Below are positions 1 to 10,706 of a stretch of 64,000 bases of DNA, piece by piece. The DNA is from Puccinia triticina (taxonomy: Eukaryota; Basidiomycota; Pucciniomycetes; Pucciniales; Pucciniaceae): positions 3,410,001-3,474,000 of the forward strand of contig NC_070571.1 of NCBI RefSeq assembly GCF_026914185.1, in the 5' to 3' direction. Below the pieces are notes generated by a model. It was not told where the DNA came from. It worked only from the letters and a program-made list of their open reading frames with translations, and did not search any database. Positions within the stretch are counted from its first letter, which is position 1. The number at the start of each line of letters is the position of its first letter. Position numbers and translations under genes: made by a program.

Positions 1-135
1 AATTCTCGCAATCTTCTTGTGATGCTGAGCCACTCCATGATAAATCATGGAATAAACCTGGATGAACGTGAATTATCACCCTGGATTGCACATGGCAACT
101 GACAGCACTCTTGAGTTTTTTTCATAGTGAACAAA
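1..135. repeat. Dispersed repeat end, copy 1
   Basis: About 110 bp here resemble 13780-13890, and the last part resembles 14210-14262. All three copies end in the same motif, CTTGAGTTTTTTTCATAGTG with small changes, preceded by a CCTGGA(A/T)TG(C/T)(G/A)CATG-like stretch. Flanks differ after the motif, so it looks like one end of a mobile or formerly mobile element. No target duplication could be recognised. Confidence 0.5.
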
Positions 136-238
136 ATTTCAACCGCGTCTCACTGGCCGTACAATTGGTTCTTCAGCAACGAGTTGGTGTCGCACCAAAC
201 CAGCCCCTCACCTTCATGATGCTACAAGTAGCCATTGC

Positions 239-499
239 TTGGACCCTCCCGGGACCTCAGTCCTAAATGTCTCAAACATCCAACTCCATATCGCTGGTCT
301 AGTCAACGAACTGCAATTGCAACGTGAAGCCAACAAAGAGAGGCAAATAGCTGAACGCCTCCGTAGACAAGCTGATGGAGTGCGGACCCGAGCAAGATGG
401 GAACTTGAGAAAGATTTGAAAATCTCCACCATTGTATTGGCAGTGATCAAAGATTTTGCCACGGACGATTTTCTCAATACCAACGGCTCCAACATCTGA
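239..499 (+). CDS. Short hypothetical open frame, coiled-coil-like
   Basis: The open frame gives 86 residues. Residues about 18-60 are rich in Glu, Arg, Gln and Leu with heptad-like spacing (NELQLQREANKERQIAERLR), which suggests a helix or coiled coil. I do not recognise a family. It stops 35 bp before the hairpin satellite begins, so it may be an exon of a gene broken by that array. The overlapping reverse frames look less protein-like. The true start is uncertain. Confidence 0.3.
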   Translation: MDPPGTSVLNVSNIQLHIAGLVNELQLQREANKERQIAERLRRQADGVRTRARWELEKDLKISTIVLAVIKDFATDDFLNTNGSNI

Positions 500-533
500 A
501 GATGGGGGCAAGCCCTTTGCGCCACTGCTGCTA

Positions 534-947
534 GGAGTGTGCCAAAGCACACTCCGTTATAGGAATGTGCCAAAGCACACTCCATTATAGGAGTGTGCCA
601 AAGCACACTCCATTATAGGAGTGTGCCAAAGCACACTCCATTATAGGAGTGTGCCAAAGCACACTTTGTTATAGGAGTGTGCCAAAGCACACTTTGTTAT
701 AGGAGTGTGCCAAAGCACACTCCGTTATAGGAGTGTGCCAAAGCACACTCTGTAATAGGAGTGTGCCAAAGCACACTCCCTAACAGGAGTGTGCCAAAGC
801 ACACTCCCTAACAGGAGTGTGCCAAAGCACACTCCGTAATAGGAGTGTGCCAAAGCACGCTCCGGAATAGGAGTGTGCGAAAGCACACTCCGGAATAGGA
901 GTGTGCCAAAGCACAATCCGTAATAGGAGTGTGCCAAAGCAAACTCA
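534..947. repeat. Hairpin satellite, 15 units of 28 bp
   Basis: Fifteen head-to-tail units, period 28 bp. Each unit is a 22-nt hairpin plus a 6-nt spacer (ATTATA, GTTATA, GTAATA, CTAACA and similar). The hairpin has perfect 9-nt arms, GGAGTGTGC and GCACACTCC, around a CAAA loop. Units differ mainly in the spacer and the last arm bases. Long open frames here on both strands are repeat artefacts. Confidence 0.95.
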
Positions 948-1034
948 ACCAGCCCCTGCCTAGCACCACCAACCTCCCACTTGCGTAGCCTCATCCTCTG
1001 CCAAACCATTCAACCCCCACTCCCTCTGCCAAAC

Positions 1035-1328
1035 CCGTCAATGCCTAACAACGTTATTTCTTGGGTATTGCAATGTGGATTGTTGTAAAAGCCGTTGGTT
1101 GTGAGGGTGGCATGGGGTGCACAATCAAATTTTCCGAGTTCATCCTTGAACTTGAATGATGAGAGTGAAGGGATTGAGTTCTCCCCCATTATTTGTCTAT
1201 TGCCCTTGAACCGGACGTTGGCAAGACTGTGGAACATTTTACCAAGGATTTGTGAGACTCGTCCTGATTGGGAGACAAGGCCAAGATATTTTGCAAGTTG
1301 GCCGATGATCAAAGATTCCCTGAAATAG
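1035..1328 (-). pseudogene. Tet-like 2OG-Fe(II) oxygenase fragment (copy A)
   Basis: Read on the reverse strand, this stretch matches the middle of the Tet/JBP-like dioxygenase remnants elsewhere in the window. It has a FHSLANV motif (FHSIANT at 62.2 kb), then a conserved spacing to TTNGFYNNPHCNT (CDKFSNCPHCND at 62.3 kb), which is the HxD metal-binding site of the fold. Here the aspartate is replaced by asparagine, so catalysis would be lost. The fragment lacks the N-terminal part and everything after the HxD region, and the frame runs into satellite DNA upstream. The family oxidises 5-methylcytosine or related bases in nuclear DNA in other eukaryotes; activity of this lineage is not known to me. 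Identification rests on alignment with the three other copies here. Confidence 0.55.
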
Positions 1329-1349
1329 ACACCAAAGAGCTCATATAAT

Positions 1350-1480
1350 GGAGTGTGCCAAAGCACACTCCGTAATAGGAGTGTGCCAAAGCACACTCTG
1401 TAATAGGAGTGTGCCCAAGAACACTCTGTAATAATAGGAGTGTGCCCAAGAACACTCCCTAATAAGAGTGTGCCCAAGGG
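1350..1480. repeat. Hairpin satellite, 5 degenerate units
   Basis: Five units of the same satellite as 534-947. The last three have a changed loop region (GCCCAAGAAC), which weakens the stem, and one spacer is extended by a duplicated AATA. It lies just upstream (in reverse sense) of the Tet-like fragment at 1035-1328. Confidence 0.9.
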
Positions 1481-2303
1481 GCTCATTTCAGATGCATGCT
1501 TCACCGCACGCAAAACCACTCCGCAAACTGAAACGCCCAAATCAGTGCACAAGTTACCTCCGTCCCCACCTCCCCCATTATTTCCACTTTGGTTTAAGAA
1601 GGTCAAACCTGGGCCTGCGCTGACCAAAGGAACAGGAGGGATAACCGTGAAGTGGCCAAGACTAGACAATGACAGGTCCAACTCTGAAAGCTTGGATCCT
1701 GACAACGGCAAAACATTGCCCCTGCAAGTTTACTATCACCAGGCACTCAACCTTAGGTGTTAGTCATTTCTTTTCCTGGACAATTCTCCATTTCCCCACT
1801 GACAATTAACCATTTCATACAACCTTGGGATTGATGCTCCGACGCAAGCTGCAAGGAAATTGGATGTTTTCTTCCACACTGAAGGAATTGAAAGCTCAAA
1901 GTACTGCACCAGGATACCGCGTCAAGCAATTTTTGTTTCTAATTCTCGTAAAACTTTGGATCAATAGCAACACAAATTATGAGGCGGGAGGATCCACTCC
2001 TGGTGGTGAGAGGTCAGTTCTGTTGACAAGCAATGTTGGCTGGAATAACCTGGGAGAGCGTATTCCAACAGATTTTGCCTTGGTTTTGCATGCATGTGAG
2101 TACTCATCACCAGCTCACCAATCAATTGAGCTATATACTGATGGTCAATCATTTTTGATCCAGGTCCAAGGCTTGTGCAAGCCCCTTGGCCTCACGCGGG
2201 CAACTTCAATGTGGAAGTTCTAACCAAAGGTATAGATGTCGTGATTCCTACACCAAATGCACAGAGCGGTGGCTGGGCACCCATCCAAACAATGATGGCT
2301 TGA
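1481..2303. other. Open stretches, no recognisable gene
   Basis: Several plus-strand frames are open (1440-1763, 1825-2223) with a proline-rich segment at about 1555-1590. Composition is compatible with exons of the unrecognised gene that follows, but no motif or clear splice chain could be supported. Confidence 0.3.
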
Positions 2304-3341
2304 TTGGAGGGCACGGCTCCATTCAATTGGTACGATTTCAAAGCCCGACTACTTGATGCTTGTTTGAGGGTTCAGCAGCTCCTGCTTGATTCCATTACCT
2401 TGATTGAACCCCAAGACGGTAGGCGGCCTCAAGTCAGCGCCAACATCAGCCAGCAAGAAATGAACTCCAAAGGGTTAGGAACGGTTCAAGAGTGGCTGCG
2501 TGCCAAGTTACAAGCCCTTGACTCAGGCAGTGCACAATTGGGGCCATCCTCTTCCCATAAAAACGGGTTGACATTCATCATCAAGCGGGGGTACAAAATA
2601 TGTTTGGGGGTTCTCCTAATCTACGAATCCAGCAACCAAAAGAAGAAGGGAGATCCAAGCCGGAACATTGGGAAAACTTTACGCCAATTGCTAGTTGATG
2701 GAAAGTCCAGCAAAACCAAACGAGTCAAGGACAATTTTTATGAGATGAAGCTCCAATCCTACTTGGTGTTAATCATCTTCTTGCTTTACGGTGTGGGAGG
2801 CTGGTTTTCTTGCCATATCGTCCAAAAAGGCTATAACTTCACGGACCTCTACATGTTGTTTGCCTTGGGAAATGAGATGAGTCTCCAGGGGATTGCGATC
2901 AACAGTTGACTTTGCCAGGACCAAACTTTGTCATCAACAGATATTCATTTGCCATGGGAGCGGTTAAACAACCACTTAATTGACATACTCCTGGCCAGCA
3001 ATTTTGGGCAGCCAACAGTTGACTGGTTTGATGCTTTAGATTTGTGGACCAAAAGGCTGATCTCAGAGCAGCTTGCCCCACTCGTCGTGAAGGACATATT
3101 CTCTGAAATTTTGGATCCCGGTCCCTCTTTGTCATCAAAATGTAACCGTGCCCCCGATATACCATGCCGTTTGCTCCCAGATTGGCAGAACTTAGTGAAG
3201 CAGCTTTTTGTGGAGAATCTGGCTGGCAAATCCCACAAATGTGCTTTAAGGTGGCAAGGTATCACCAGAGACGTGGATTGGATGATTACGTCCAACAAGG
3301 AGGATAGTCTGTCCGACGAGGAGGAAATGAGTTGTAAATGA
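2304..3341 (+). pseudogene. Unrecognised protein frame broken by one TGA
   Basis: One frame is open from 2304 to 3341 except for a TGA ending at 2909, giving about 200 and 140 residues on either side. The first half is amphipathic, with a basic stretch (KKKGD, KSSKTKR) followed by a hydrophobic segment of about 19 residues (LVLIIFLLYGVGGWF) that could span a membrane. The second half is Trp- and Leu-rich and ends with an acidic tail (SLSDEEEM). The first codon listed is not ATG, so the real start lies in an upstream exon. I recognise no family. It could be an accessory frame of a transposon or a decayed host gene. Confidence 0.4.
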
Positions 3342-3474
3342 CATGCCCACCCATGAAGATCCGATCTGATGAGTAATGAATCAATTGGACCACCATTATT
3401 TTTCTTCTAGTTTTCTAAGTATGTAAATGCCACTTCAACAATAACCTTATTTCTGAAATGTATACGCATACAAA

Positions 3475-4436
3475 GTGTCACAGTTGTCACCTCCTGTCAC
3501 AGCTGGCTATGTACCGACCAATCAATACTTGATTTTCAAGTTATTACACCAACCAGTACAATCCATCTTATCACCCAACCTCACTGCAATGCCGTCTGAC
3601 TGGGCTACCCCCAATAGCAAGAAGACAAATCACTGCTCTAAAGCTATTGCAGCAAGAGATCCTCCCTCTACCATGCCAACACCCAAGAGGAAAATATGGG
3701 GTGGTGCCCCCAGCTGTGAACTTGCAAGTGCTCGCCTGCCAAATTCAACTGGAAAAATGCAGAATTCAATGGCAAGTGATTCATTTGCAAAAATATTCAA
3801 TCCAAGCTAACCTGCTCACACAACCACCAATGTAGATATTGCAAGCTAGTAGCAGGAAGCAGATAGGCAAACTCAAAAAGCTATCTTCACCCACACTCAA
3901 GCAAAGCCTCATCACATCTTTCACCAAAAAGCCACTAAAGAAACCCAAAACCAAGAAGAACAAGCCTAAAAACGCTGTTGAGCAACCAAAAAACAAACAA
4001 GTAAGGTTTCAAATGCCCAAAGGCAAGAGAAATATAGCTGAAAATGGGAAATCAGTTACTTACAGATGGAAGCAGCGACCAAGACATACCAATATCCAAC
4101 TTGCTTCCATGCCCTGCACAGAAGCAGAATAGTTCAGGTGATTCTGATGCCCTGGGTTTGAATTGTGGTTCATTGCCTTCAAGGTTGAACCCTGGCTATT
4201 TATCTCCTTGCCTGATAGCGGAACAAGCATGCAAGGCTTTGCATGTGCCACTGAGAGGTGGGTATGCTGAAGATGGTAGAATGAACCAAGCTGACTTGGT
4301 AAGCGTTTTTACATCACTCAATCATTGCCAACATAATCTGTGTCCCCAATCACTGCTAACATATAAGCCCTCTGCCACCCATTTCCACTGGCGGTACGCT
4401 CACACTGAACCACTCCCCCTCCCTCTGCTCAATTGA
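3475..4436 (+). other. Lysine-rich open frames, hypothetical
   Basis: Three overlapping plus-strand frames (3475-3810, 3839-4132, 4044-4436) look partly protein-like. The middle one is strongly basic (KKPLKKPKTKKNKPK), and the last begins MGNQLLTDGSSDQD and looks like a real reading frame. Frame changes around 3830 and 4090 suggest introns or frameshifts. No family recognised. Confidence 0.25.
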
Positions 4437-4566
4437 AGAAACTGGCCAACACAACTGACTCTGCCCAAGAGGTCACATCCTTTGACACCATGAAGATAGA
4501 TGGTGAGACTATAGGGGTTTTTCACATGATTAAAAGATTTATTTCTATCAAGATCTGACCTCTGTC

Positions 4567-4960
4567 GGCCCGTGATTGACACTCCTTCCTCTGCCTCATT
4601 GAAGACCGTGACAGAGGAATTCGACCTTGCCCGAAATCTCTTCCCTGAGGTCGCACCCGCTGATTCTATGATAACCAACAGGAAACCCATAAGGTTTTTC
4701 TCATAATTTATGTGTATTCTACAGTCTTTTTATGTCTTGACACGTCTATCAGCATCAATATGTATTAGATTTGTTTTGTTTTCCCTTCCCTGCATTGATC
4801 AGTATCAATATGTATTAACTTTCTTTCATTTTTCCTTCCCCGCCGGCCCATGATTGACACCCCTCCCTCCGCTTGATTGAAGACCGTGAAACAGGGATCT
4901 GATCTTGCCCAACATCTCTTCCCTGAGGCCGCACCCGCAGATTCTATTATGAACACTCCA
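4567..4960. repeat. Direct duplication, two diverged copies
   Basis: 4567-4681 and 4850-4953 are diverged copies of one another. They share GCCC(G/A)TGATTGACAC, GAAGACCGTGA and ATCTCTTCCCTGAGG in the same order. Between them, 4750-4770 and 4800-4820 share TCAATATGTATTA. A third weaker copy may start near 4425. No coding signal seen. Confidence 0.6.
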
Positions 4961-4965
4961 TAAAA

Positions 4966-5238
4966 GGAGTGTGCCAAATCACGCTCTGTTACAGGAGTGT
5001 GCCAAAGCACACTCTGTTACAGGAGTGTGCCAAAGCACACTCCGTTGTAAGAGTGTGCCAAAGCACACTCTGTCATAGGAGTGTGCCAAACCACACTCTG
5101 TTACAGGAGTGTGCCAAAGCACACTCCGTTGTAAGAGTGTGCCAAACCACACTCTGTTATAGGGAGTGTGCCAAACCACACTCTGTTATAGGAGTGTGCC
5201 AAACCACACTCTGTTATAGGAGTGTGCCAAAGCACACT
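4966..5238. repeat. Hairpin satellite, 10 units
   Basis: Ten more units of the 28-bp satellite found at 534-947, some with AACC in place of AAGC (which breaks one arm pair) and one with an extra G that makes the unit 29 bp. Spacers are mostly GTTACA, GTTATA or GTTGTA. Confidence 0.93.
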
Positions 5239-5377
5239 TGTGTAGAAGTGATTATCCTGGACAGGTGAAATAGGTATCTGGGTGGATTAGATAGGTGGAA
5301 AAAGTGTGAGATCCATGGGGATAAGTGGAGGAGCCTATATATACACTCTTCGAGTTTTGTACATGACAAAGAGAAGC

Positions 5378-5612
5378 ACATCCACCACAGAACCATTGAG
5401 TGGCCCACATCTGAGAGGTGCATCCACCACGGTACCATTGAGTGGCCCACATCTGAGATGCGCATCCACCACAGCACCATTGAGTGGCCCATATCTCAGG
5501 AGCGCATCCACCATGGCACAATTGAGTTGCCACATCTGAGACACACATCCACCACGGTACCATTAAGTGGACCACATCTGGGAGGCGCATACACCACGGC
5601 ACCATCAAGGTG
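5378..5612. repeat. Minisatellite, about 5.5 units of 42 bp
   Basis: Head-to-tail copies of a 42-bp unit beginning CATCCACCAC and containing CCATTGAGTGGCCCACAT. As 42 is a multiple of three, frames stay open on both strands as repeat peptides; these are not taken as genes. The word CATTGAGTGG also recurs at 55.4 kb. Confidence 0.85.
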
Positions 5613-5759
5613 GTCTTGTTTAGTTTACTAGGACCACTTCACAACCCACCCCAGGACTAACTTCCCCCAGATTCCAACCAGACCCATTACTAGATCACAT
5701 CCACTTCTACTGTTTCAACCTTCCATTAATCAAGGGAAAGATGCCAATGTTTCAAGATT

Positions 5760-6145
5760 GGAGTGTACAGTAGTACACTCCAGTTTTGAAACATACCAAG
5801 TTTCAAGATTGGAGTGCACAAGTCTTCACTCCAATAAATATTGGAGTGAGTATTTATTGGAGTGTAAAGTAGTACACTCCAATCTTGAAACATACCAAGT
5901 TTCAAGATTGGAGTACACAAGTTTTCACTCCAATAAATATTGGAGTGAACTTCTGAACACTCCAATTTAGCCCACTTTTGGAGTAAACAAAGGTTCCCTC
6001 CAAATTTATATTGGAGTGAAATTCCAAACACTCCAATTCCGCCCGCTTTTGGAGTGAAACTTTGCTCACTCCAACATTTATTGGAGTAGACACAAGTTCA
6101 CTCCTCTTTTGCAGTGCATGTAGTAAATATTTGGAGTGAATAAAG
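5760..6145. repeat. Second hairpin array, variable centres
   Basis: At least nine elements of exactly 22 nt, with starts GGAGTG or GGAGTA and end CACTCC (one ends CCCTCC), but with different 10-nt centres (for example TACAGTAGTA, AACTTCTGAA, AAATTCCAAA). Spacers such as AATAAATATT and AATTTAGCCCACTTTT separate them, and one spacer plus its flanks is itself palindromic. The ends match those of the satellite at 534-947; the centres do not. Confidence 0.85.
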
Positions 6146-6210
6146 CCGGCCCCTAATAATAAGATGAAGAACAGAAATTACAACGGCTTGGGCACAGCGG
6201 TCTATCCATA

Positions 6211-6582
6211 CTAATGCCAGATGGATGTGTGTATACACACGTCCTCCTGGTCCTCCTCTTCTTTCAAAGCACTAGAGAAAGCTGGCTTTCTCTGTGCACT
6301 TGACTTTCCTTGAGTCACACGGCGTACTTTCACTGCACCTTCATCTGCCCATAGGGCTTTTCTCTTGTGAATGTTTATGCTCCTGAGTGCTTTTAGCCTT
6401 TCAGCTAGAAGCAGGGCATTTCTGTCTATAAGCGCCGCTTGTTTCTTGCTTTTACTTGCGCTGAGTTGAGATTGGACTTTCTTCATATGCTTTCTTCTTT
6501 GTTTGCTCTGTTGGAGAAATGCATTCTTGAAATGCTTTTTGTGTTCTTTTGCATGCATCTTGCTGAACAGGGGATCACTCAT
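6211..6582 (-). CDS. Small basic hypothetical protein, 123 aa
   Basis: A single reverse-strand ATG frame. The product is Lys/Arg-rich over residues about 10-95 (KEHKKHFKNAFLQQ, KQRRKHMKKVQ, NIHKRKALW) with regular helix-like spacing, then an acidic patch (LKEEEDQED) near the C-terminus. Such composition is usual for nucleic-acid-binding or nucleolar proteins, but I recognise no family. The start ATG follows about 30 bp of ordinary sequence, and the region upstream (6600-6900) is free of recognisable repeats. It could equally be the last exon of a larger gene. It is the most gene-like small frame in the first 10 kb. Confidence 0.45.
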   Translation of the reverse strand: MSDPLFSKMHAKEHKKHFKNAFLQQSKQRRKHMKKVQSQLSASKSKKQAALIDRNALLLAERLKALRSINIHKRKALWADEGAVKVRRVTQGKSSAQRKPAFSSALKEEEDQEDVCIHTSIWH

Positions 6583-8395
6583 ATAAAGGCAGGAAAACTT
6601 AGGTTGGTCAGGTGGAAGGTTTCAATTGTAAACCAGAGTTTGAGGTGGCAAGCTTCCAGCAGAATGGTGGGAATGGTGGTGCGGTGTTTTAGGTGGTGAT
6701 GGAGCTTGTGGAATGGTGTGGCGGTTTATATGGGGCTAGTAGCGTAGAATGTCTGCTCAAACGCAGCACGTGCGGGAATGCAGTGGGGCGGATGAGCAAA
6801 TTCTCAGTCTAAATGTCCAAACAATGGGGATAAGCATGCGTGCTTATGCCTCTTATATGTAGACTGAGTGGAACCTTGAATGCATGCTGAGAAAAGCACA
6901 CCAGAAGTTGGCAAACGGGGAGTTGTGGGACCGGGGACAAGGGAACTGGGGTTCAAGCCACACTCTGGACGAGCGGACTTAGCAGAAAAGTCAGAGTAGG
7001 ATTTTGGCGGATCTCACAGACGGACTGAGTAGTGCATACCGGCACCGGTGTGGTGGCCACGCCAGTACACGTTTCAGGATCAAGAATTCAAGCTCAGCTT
7101 CAAGATCACCATCAAGAATCAGGATCCCCATTTCCTCAAGTTCCCTCAATATCATTTGTCCCTCCATTTACACATCTCACATTCTCACCTGCCTTCTTAT
7201 GCTCCTTTCATTCTTATTTTTCCCGTTTCTTGGTCCTAACACAGTAAATGCTGTGGGTTTGTTCTTATTTTTTTGTCCTTCCTGAATTCTGTTTTCTCCT
7301 GGTTCCCTCTCAGTTATGTTTCTTTTCTCATTCTTCCTAGCTCTTCTATTATCTCTCAAGTTGTGTCCTTCACTGGTTTCAGGTTTCCAGCCCTTGCTTT
7401 TATTGCTGTTTCCTTTTCTGCTTGGTGTTGTTTTCCTTCTTTCTTTCTGTTGTTTGTGGTGGCGCAAGGAGATGATGACATATGTGTTACAGGCCTCCAG
7501 GAATCCAAGTTCCGGGCGAACTTGGAGGATGGGACGCCATAGAATCCTGTTCTGATCGAAGCCAGGGGGTTATCAATTTTATAGATCAGTTTTTCCGAGT
7601 ACCAAGAGTCCCAAGCTCCTTCCAAGAATCCCTTTGATATACAACACAACCACTGCCCGGGATCTAAACCACAGAGAGCTCTCAAAACTACTCCACCAAA
7701 AGCTACCACTCAAATCCAACGCCTTGCTTCTTTAGACAATCCAAGAGGTTATTCACATTGACACTTTGCCCCTCCCAGCGCTGCCGCCGGCCTAGCACCA
7801 AGCGGTGTGGAACTTCTCACGGCGGGGGAGAATGAGCTTGGAGAGTATAGAGTGCTTGAAGGGCTGCTCTCTGGTAACTCAGGGAGAAATAGAACGAAGA
7901 AAATAAAGATTTGTGGCTTCTTTAATCTTTCTAGGCGCTGCTACTACAAAATACTTGTTTCAATCACTTGTAAGGCGCAGAGAAGAGGATTTTATGGCAC
8001 AGTTGGGGGTCGAATTAATGGTTTAAATCTCAAGGGCACAATTTATAATGTTTAATTTCAAATTACAAGATGTGATGGAAGCTAAATAGTAACATGGTAT
8101 TATTTCTCTAATGCTGACATGGGGAAGAAAAGGGCCACAAAGTGGACTCCTTTTACAGAAAACAAGCTAGTATGAGAGTAGTTCTTAGTCTAGAAAGATT
8201 TTCAATTGTATAATGAGATTGTAGTTACATATGTGTCTTGCTTTTTCTGTATCTCAATGATTTTTAGTCTATAATGCTTCTCAAGGATGTTAAATAATTC
8301 TTACAAGAGAATACTAGGTTGAAGTGTAAAGAAAATTACTGTAAGTCTCTTTTTATACTACTTTTATATATATAAGTGGCTATTTCTGAAGAATT
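6583..8395. other. No gene recognised; one hairpin and pyrimidine-rich DNA
   Basis: 6810-6875 holds a stem with arms CTCAGTCTA and TAGACTGAG enclosing an inner palindrome around GCATGC. 7170-7460 is strongly pyrimidine-rich on the plus strand and its open frames look like composition artefacts. 7560-7760 and 7800-8050 contain short open frames without recognisable motifs. 8050-8395 is AT-rich and closed in all frames. Confidence 0.5.
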
Positions 8396-8625
8396 ACATA
8401 TATTGACACCATGGGAGTTTGCGTGGCACTTGTGTGCAAGTGCCATCGCACAACATTGTTTAAAAAACTTGTTAGATATAACCTGGAACTTGAGCCTCAA
8501 TGTATGCGGAATTCATGATGAATTTATGTTTAACTTATGCTCAATTGAGCTGAAGGCACTTTGGAAAGGAGTTGAATTCAATTGAAAACCAGCGCCAACT
8601 TGAATGTAGCTATTACTGGAACTAT
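8396..8625 (+). repeat. Dispersed repeat, copy 1 of 2
   Basis: Matches the reverse complement of about 24020-24240. Shared landmarks in order: CCATGGGAG, TGGCACTTG, a GCAAGTGCCAT-like word, GAATTCATGATGAATTTATG, GCTCAATTGAGCT. The short open frame here is a by-product. No coding family recognised. Confidence 0.7.
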
Positions 8626-8756
8626 TTTAGAACACATTTCCAACTACCTTGCAAAGCAATATCTAACACTTGGCAGAAACAAGGTATTTACCACGGGAAT
8701 CATATATTTCTAGAGCTGGCCCCTATCATCCCTTGGCGAGTACTTGGCAGCCGCAG

Positions 8757-9990
8757 GCAGGCACCTGGGAAAGTGCGCAGGTATCCTCCGTTGGGTGCGG
8801 GTGTTCAATCTGGGTCCAAATTCAGGCAGGTACCTGCGCACAAATTGCCATTCTGCACAGCTCTGCTTGCCCCTAGTGCCAATTGGCAGGTACCTGTGGA
8901 AGTACGCAGGTAAAAGCCAGCGGGTGCCGGGTATGGGTGCAGGTGTCCATTCTGGGTCAAAGTTCAGGAAGGTACCTGGGTGAAAAGTGCCACCTCTATA
9001 TATTTCATTCTATCATGTGTTTATCATAAATCCCAAAAAGCTTGAGAGATGTTAGTGGTACACAAAAAGATACACATATAAGTTTGTGTGACACATTATT
9101 TAGTTGGTGAAGTTTTTCACAAAATATTTGAAGTTCTGGGGAAAGAGTGCAAAGCAAAAAAACCTCATATTAATCAGGAGTTGTGTATGACTTCAGAAAA
9201 TATCCCCAAAACCATTTGTGTACATATGGCTGACAGTTATGAACAATTTTTGAAGGGTCCACCTAAGCAGCTGGCTTTGCATGAGCACTCAGGCTGTCAT
9301 CACTTGGCTCAGTGATGAAAAATGTGACACACCAGCACACATGTGTAAATTTGTGTGACACATTCTTCAGCTGGTAAATTTTGTCCTAAGGGAGTTAGAA
9401 TTCTGGGACAAGTCCAGGGGAGCCTCAGATTACCCAGAGTTTGTGAATGAATTCAGAAAATCAGCCCAATAGGATTTTTGTACTGATGGATGAAAATCAG
9501 ATACAATTATTGAAGGATTCAGCTAATTCGCCCCTGGGATTGCAGGGCACACATCTTGGCATGATATGGCTGGTTGATGGTCTACGTGTCACACAAACAT
9601 GGGCGGGTACGTTTGTGTGACACAATGTGTCACAGAAACCCGCACAGGTTACAAGGTTGTGTGACATCTGGCCCCACAGCGCCAAAGTAAAACCGTAGTA
9701 CCAGAGCAAAATCAGACCTCCCACTAGAGCTGGCACTTCACACCCGGGGACCCGCAGCAGGGCCTGAATTTTGACCCAGAATGGACACCTGCACCTGTAC
9801 CCGGAACCCGCTGGCAGTTGCTTGCGTACTTCCATGGGTACCAGTCCACAGGTACCTAGTGCCCGCCAATGGGCACTAGGGGCAAGCAGAGCTGTGCAGA
9901 ATGGAAATTTGTGCGCAAGTACCTGCCTGAATTTGAACCCAGACTGGACACCCGCACCTGCACCCGGCGGATACCTGCGCACTTCCAATG
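8757..9990. mobile_element. Element with ~240-260 bp inverted-repeat arms
   Basis: 8757-8992 matches the reverse complement of 9731-9990. Shared words include CATTCTGCACAGCTCTGCTT, AGTGCGCAGGTATCC and TGTCCATTCTGGGTCAAA. The two arms surround about 740 bp that carries direct repeats and palindromes but no convincing gene. The right arm abuts the start of the Gag region of the retroelement directly. It may be a foldback or MITE-type element that replaced the 5' end of that retroelement. Frames open across the arms on both strands are not taken as genes. Confidence 0.7.
9059..9623. repeat. Direct repeats with CACACAAA palindromes
   Basis: 9082-9265 and 9345-9520 are diverged direct repeats (shared TTTGTGTGACACATT, TTCAGAAAAT, ATTTTTGAAGG-like words). 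A GTGTCACACAAA ... TTTGTGTGACAC palindrome lies at 9586-9623. Weaker versions lie at 9059-9094 and 9324-9362. A further strong copy is at 17981-18018. Confidence 0.65.
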
Positions 9991-9992
9991 CC

Positions 9993-10706
9993 ATCAGAAA
10001 TAAGTTTGGTACTGAGAACTGGAAATGGAAAATGCAACAAGAGTTTAAAAGTGATCATTTTGCTTATGATGGGAGAAAAATCCGTAAATGGTTTGGTACT
10101 CAAAGAGAAAGACTGAAAGCTTATCAATCTGAGCTCAGCGAGTATCTCATTTGTGAGAAGATCTTAAAGCAATGCCCTCCAAATCTTGAGCATGCTGTTG
10201 AAAGCAGATACAAGAGAGATGCTACTGAAGTGAGCTTTGAGGACATGGTTATAATTGCTGAAGAAGTCATAGACAGAGTCATGAAAAGGAAAAAGCCTGT
10301 GACAAACAATTATCATGCTCCAAACAGATCTCAGTGAAGAAATAATCCTGTGCCTGAGAAAGCTGATAAGCGAAATGAATCCTCTGCAAGAAGAAATCCA
10401 GTCTCTGCCCCTGAAAAGGACAAACTTATATGTCATTTCTGCAAAAAAACTGGCCACTTCTCTAGAGAATGCCCTAAGAAGAAGAACAGGATCAACAATG
10501 TAGGAATGGACAATGATGATGATCCCAAAAGTGACAATGGAGAAGATCAAGGTGAGCCACAAAATTCTGGATCAGAGCTAGATGAAGAAGAGAATCATAG
10601 AACCAACCACATGATCCTTGCTATGAACAATGGAAATGGTACCAATTATGATCCCCTAGTTGACTTTGATTTTGGAGCACATACTGTAGAGTGTGAGATA
10701 AACTAA
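9993..10706 (+). pseudogene. Gag with CCHC zinc knuckle
   Basis: Capsid-like helical region followed by a basic, charged linker and the zinc knuckle CHFCKKTGHFSRECP at about 10435-10480 (C-X2-C-X4-H-X4-C), which in the family binds the RNA genome during particle assembly. A single TGA at 10335-10337 interrupts the frame; the frame continues unchanged after it, and the flanking sequence suggests an original CGA or similar codon. A TAA ends it at 10706, but the same frame continues into protease. The N-terminal part is cut off at the junction with the upstream inverted-repeat element. Confidence 0.85.

Noticed and set aside
534..947. CRISPR array
   Set aside because: Spacers are only 6 nt and nearly identical, and the organism is a eukaryote.
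534..1009. Open frames with repeated GTLL...HSYYGVCF-type peptides
   Set aside because: They are translations of the 28-bp hairpin satellite on both strands.
5214..5608. Long reverse frames at the 42-bp minisatellite
   Set aside because: Period divisible by three keeps all frames open; no gene features.
7177..7467. Basic reverse-strand protein
   Set aside because: It is the complement of pyrimidine-rich DNA; composition explains the Lys/Arg/Asn content.
9497..10337. Genes reading through the inverted-repeat arm into Gag
   Set aside because: The arm part repeats at 8.8 kb without the rest; only the Gag part from 9993 is supported.
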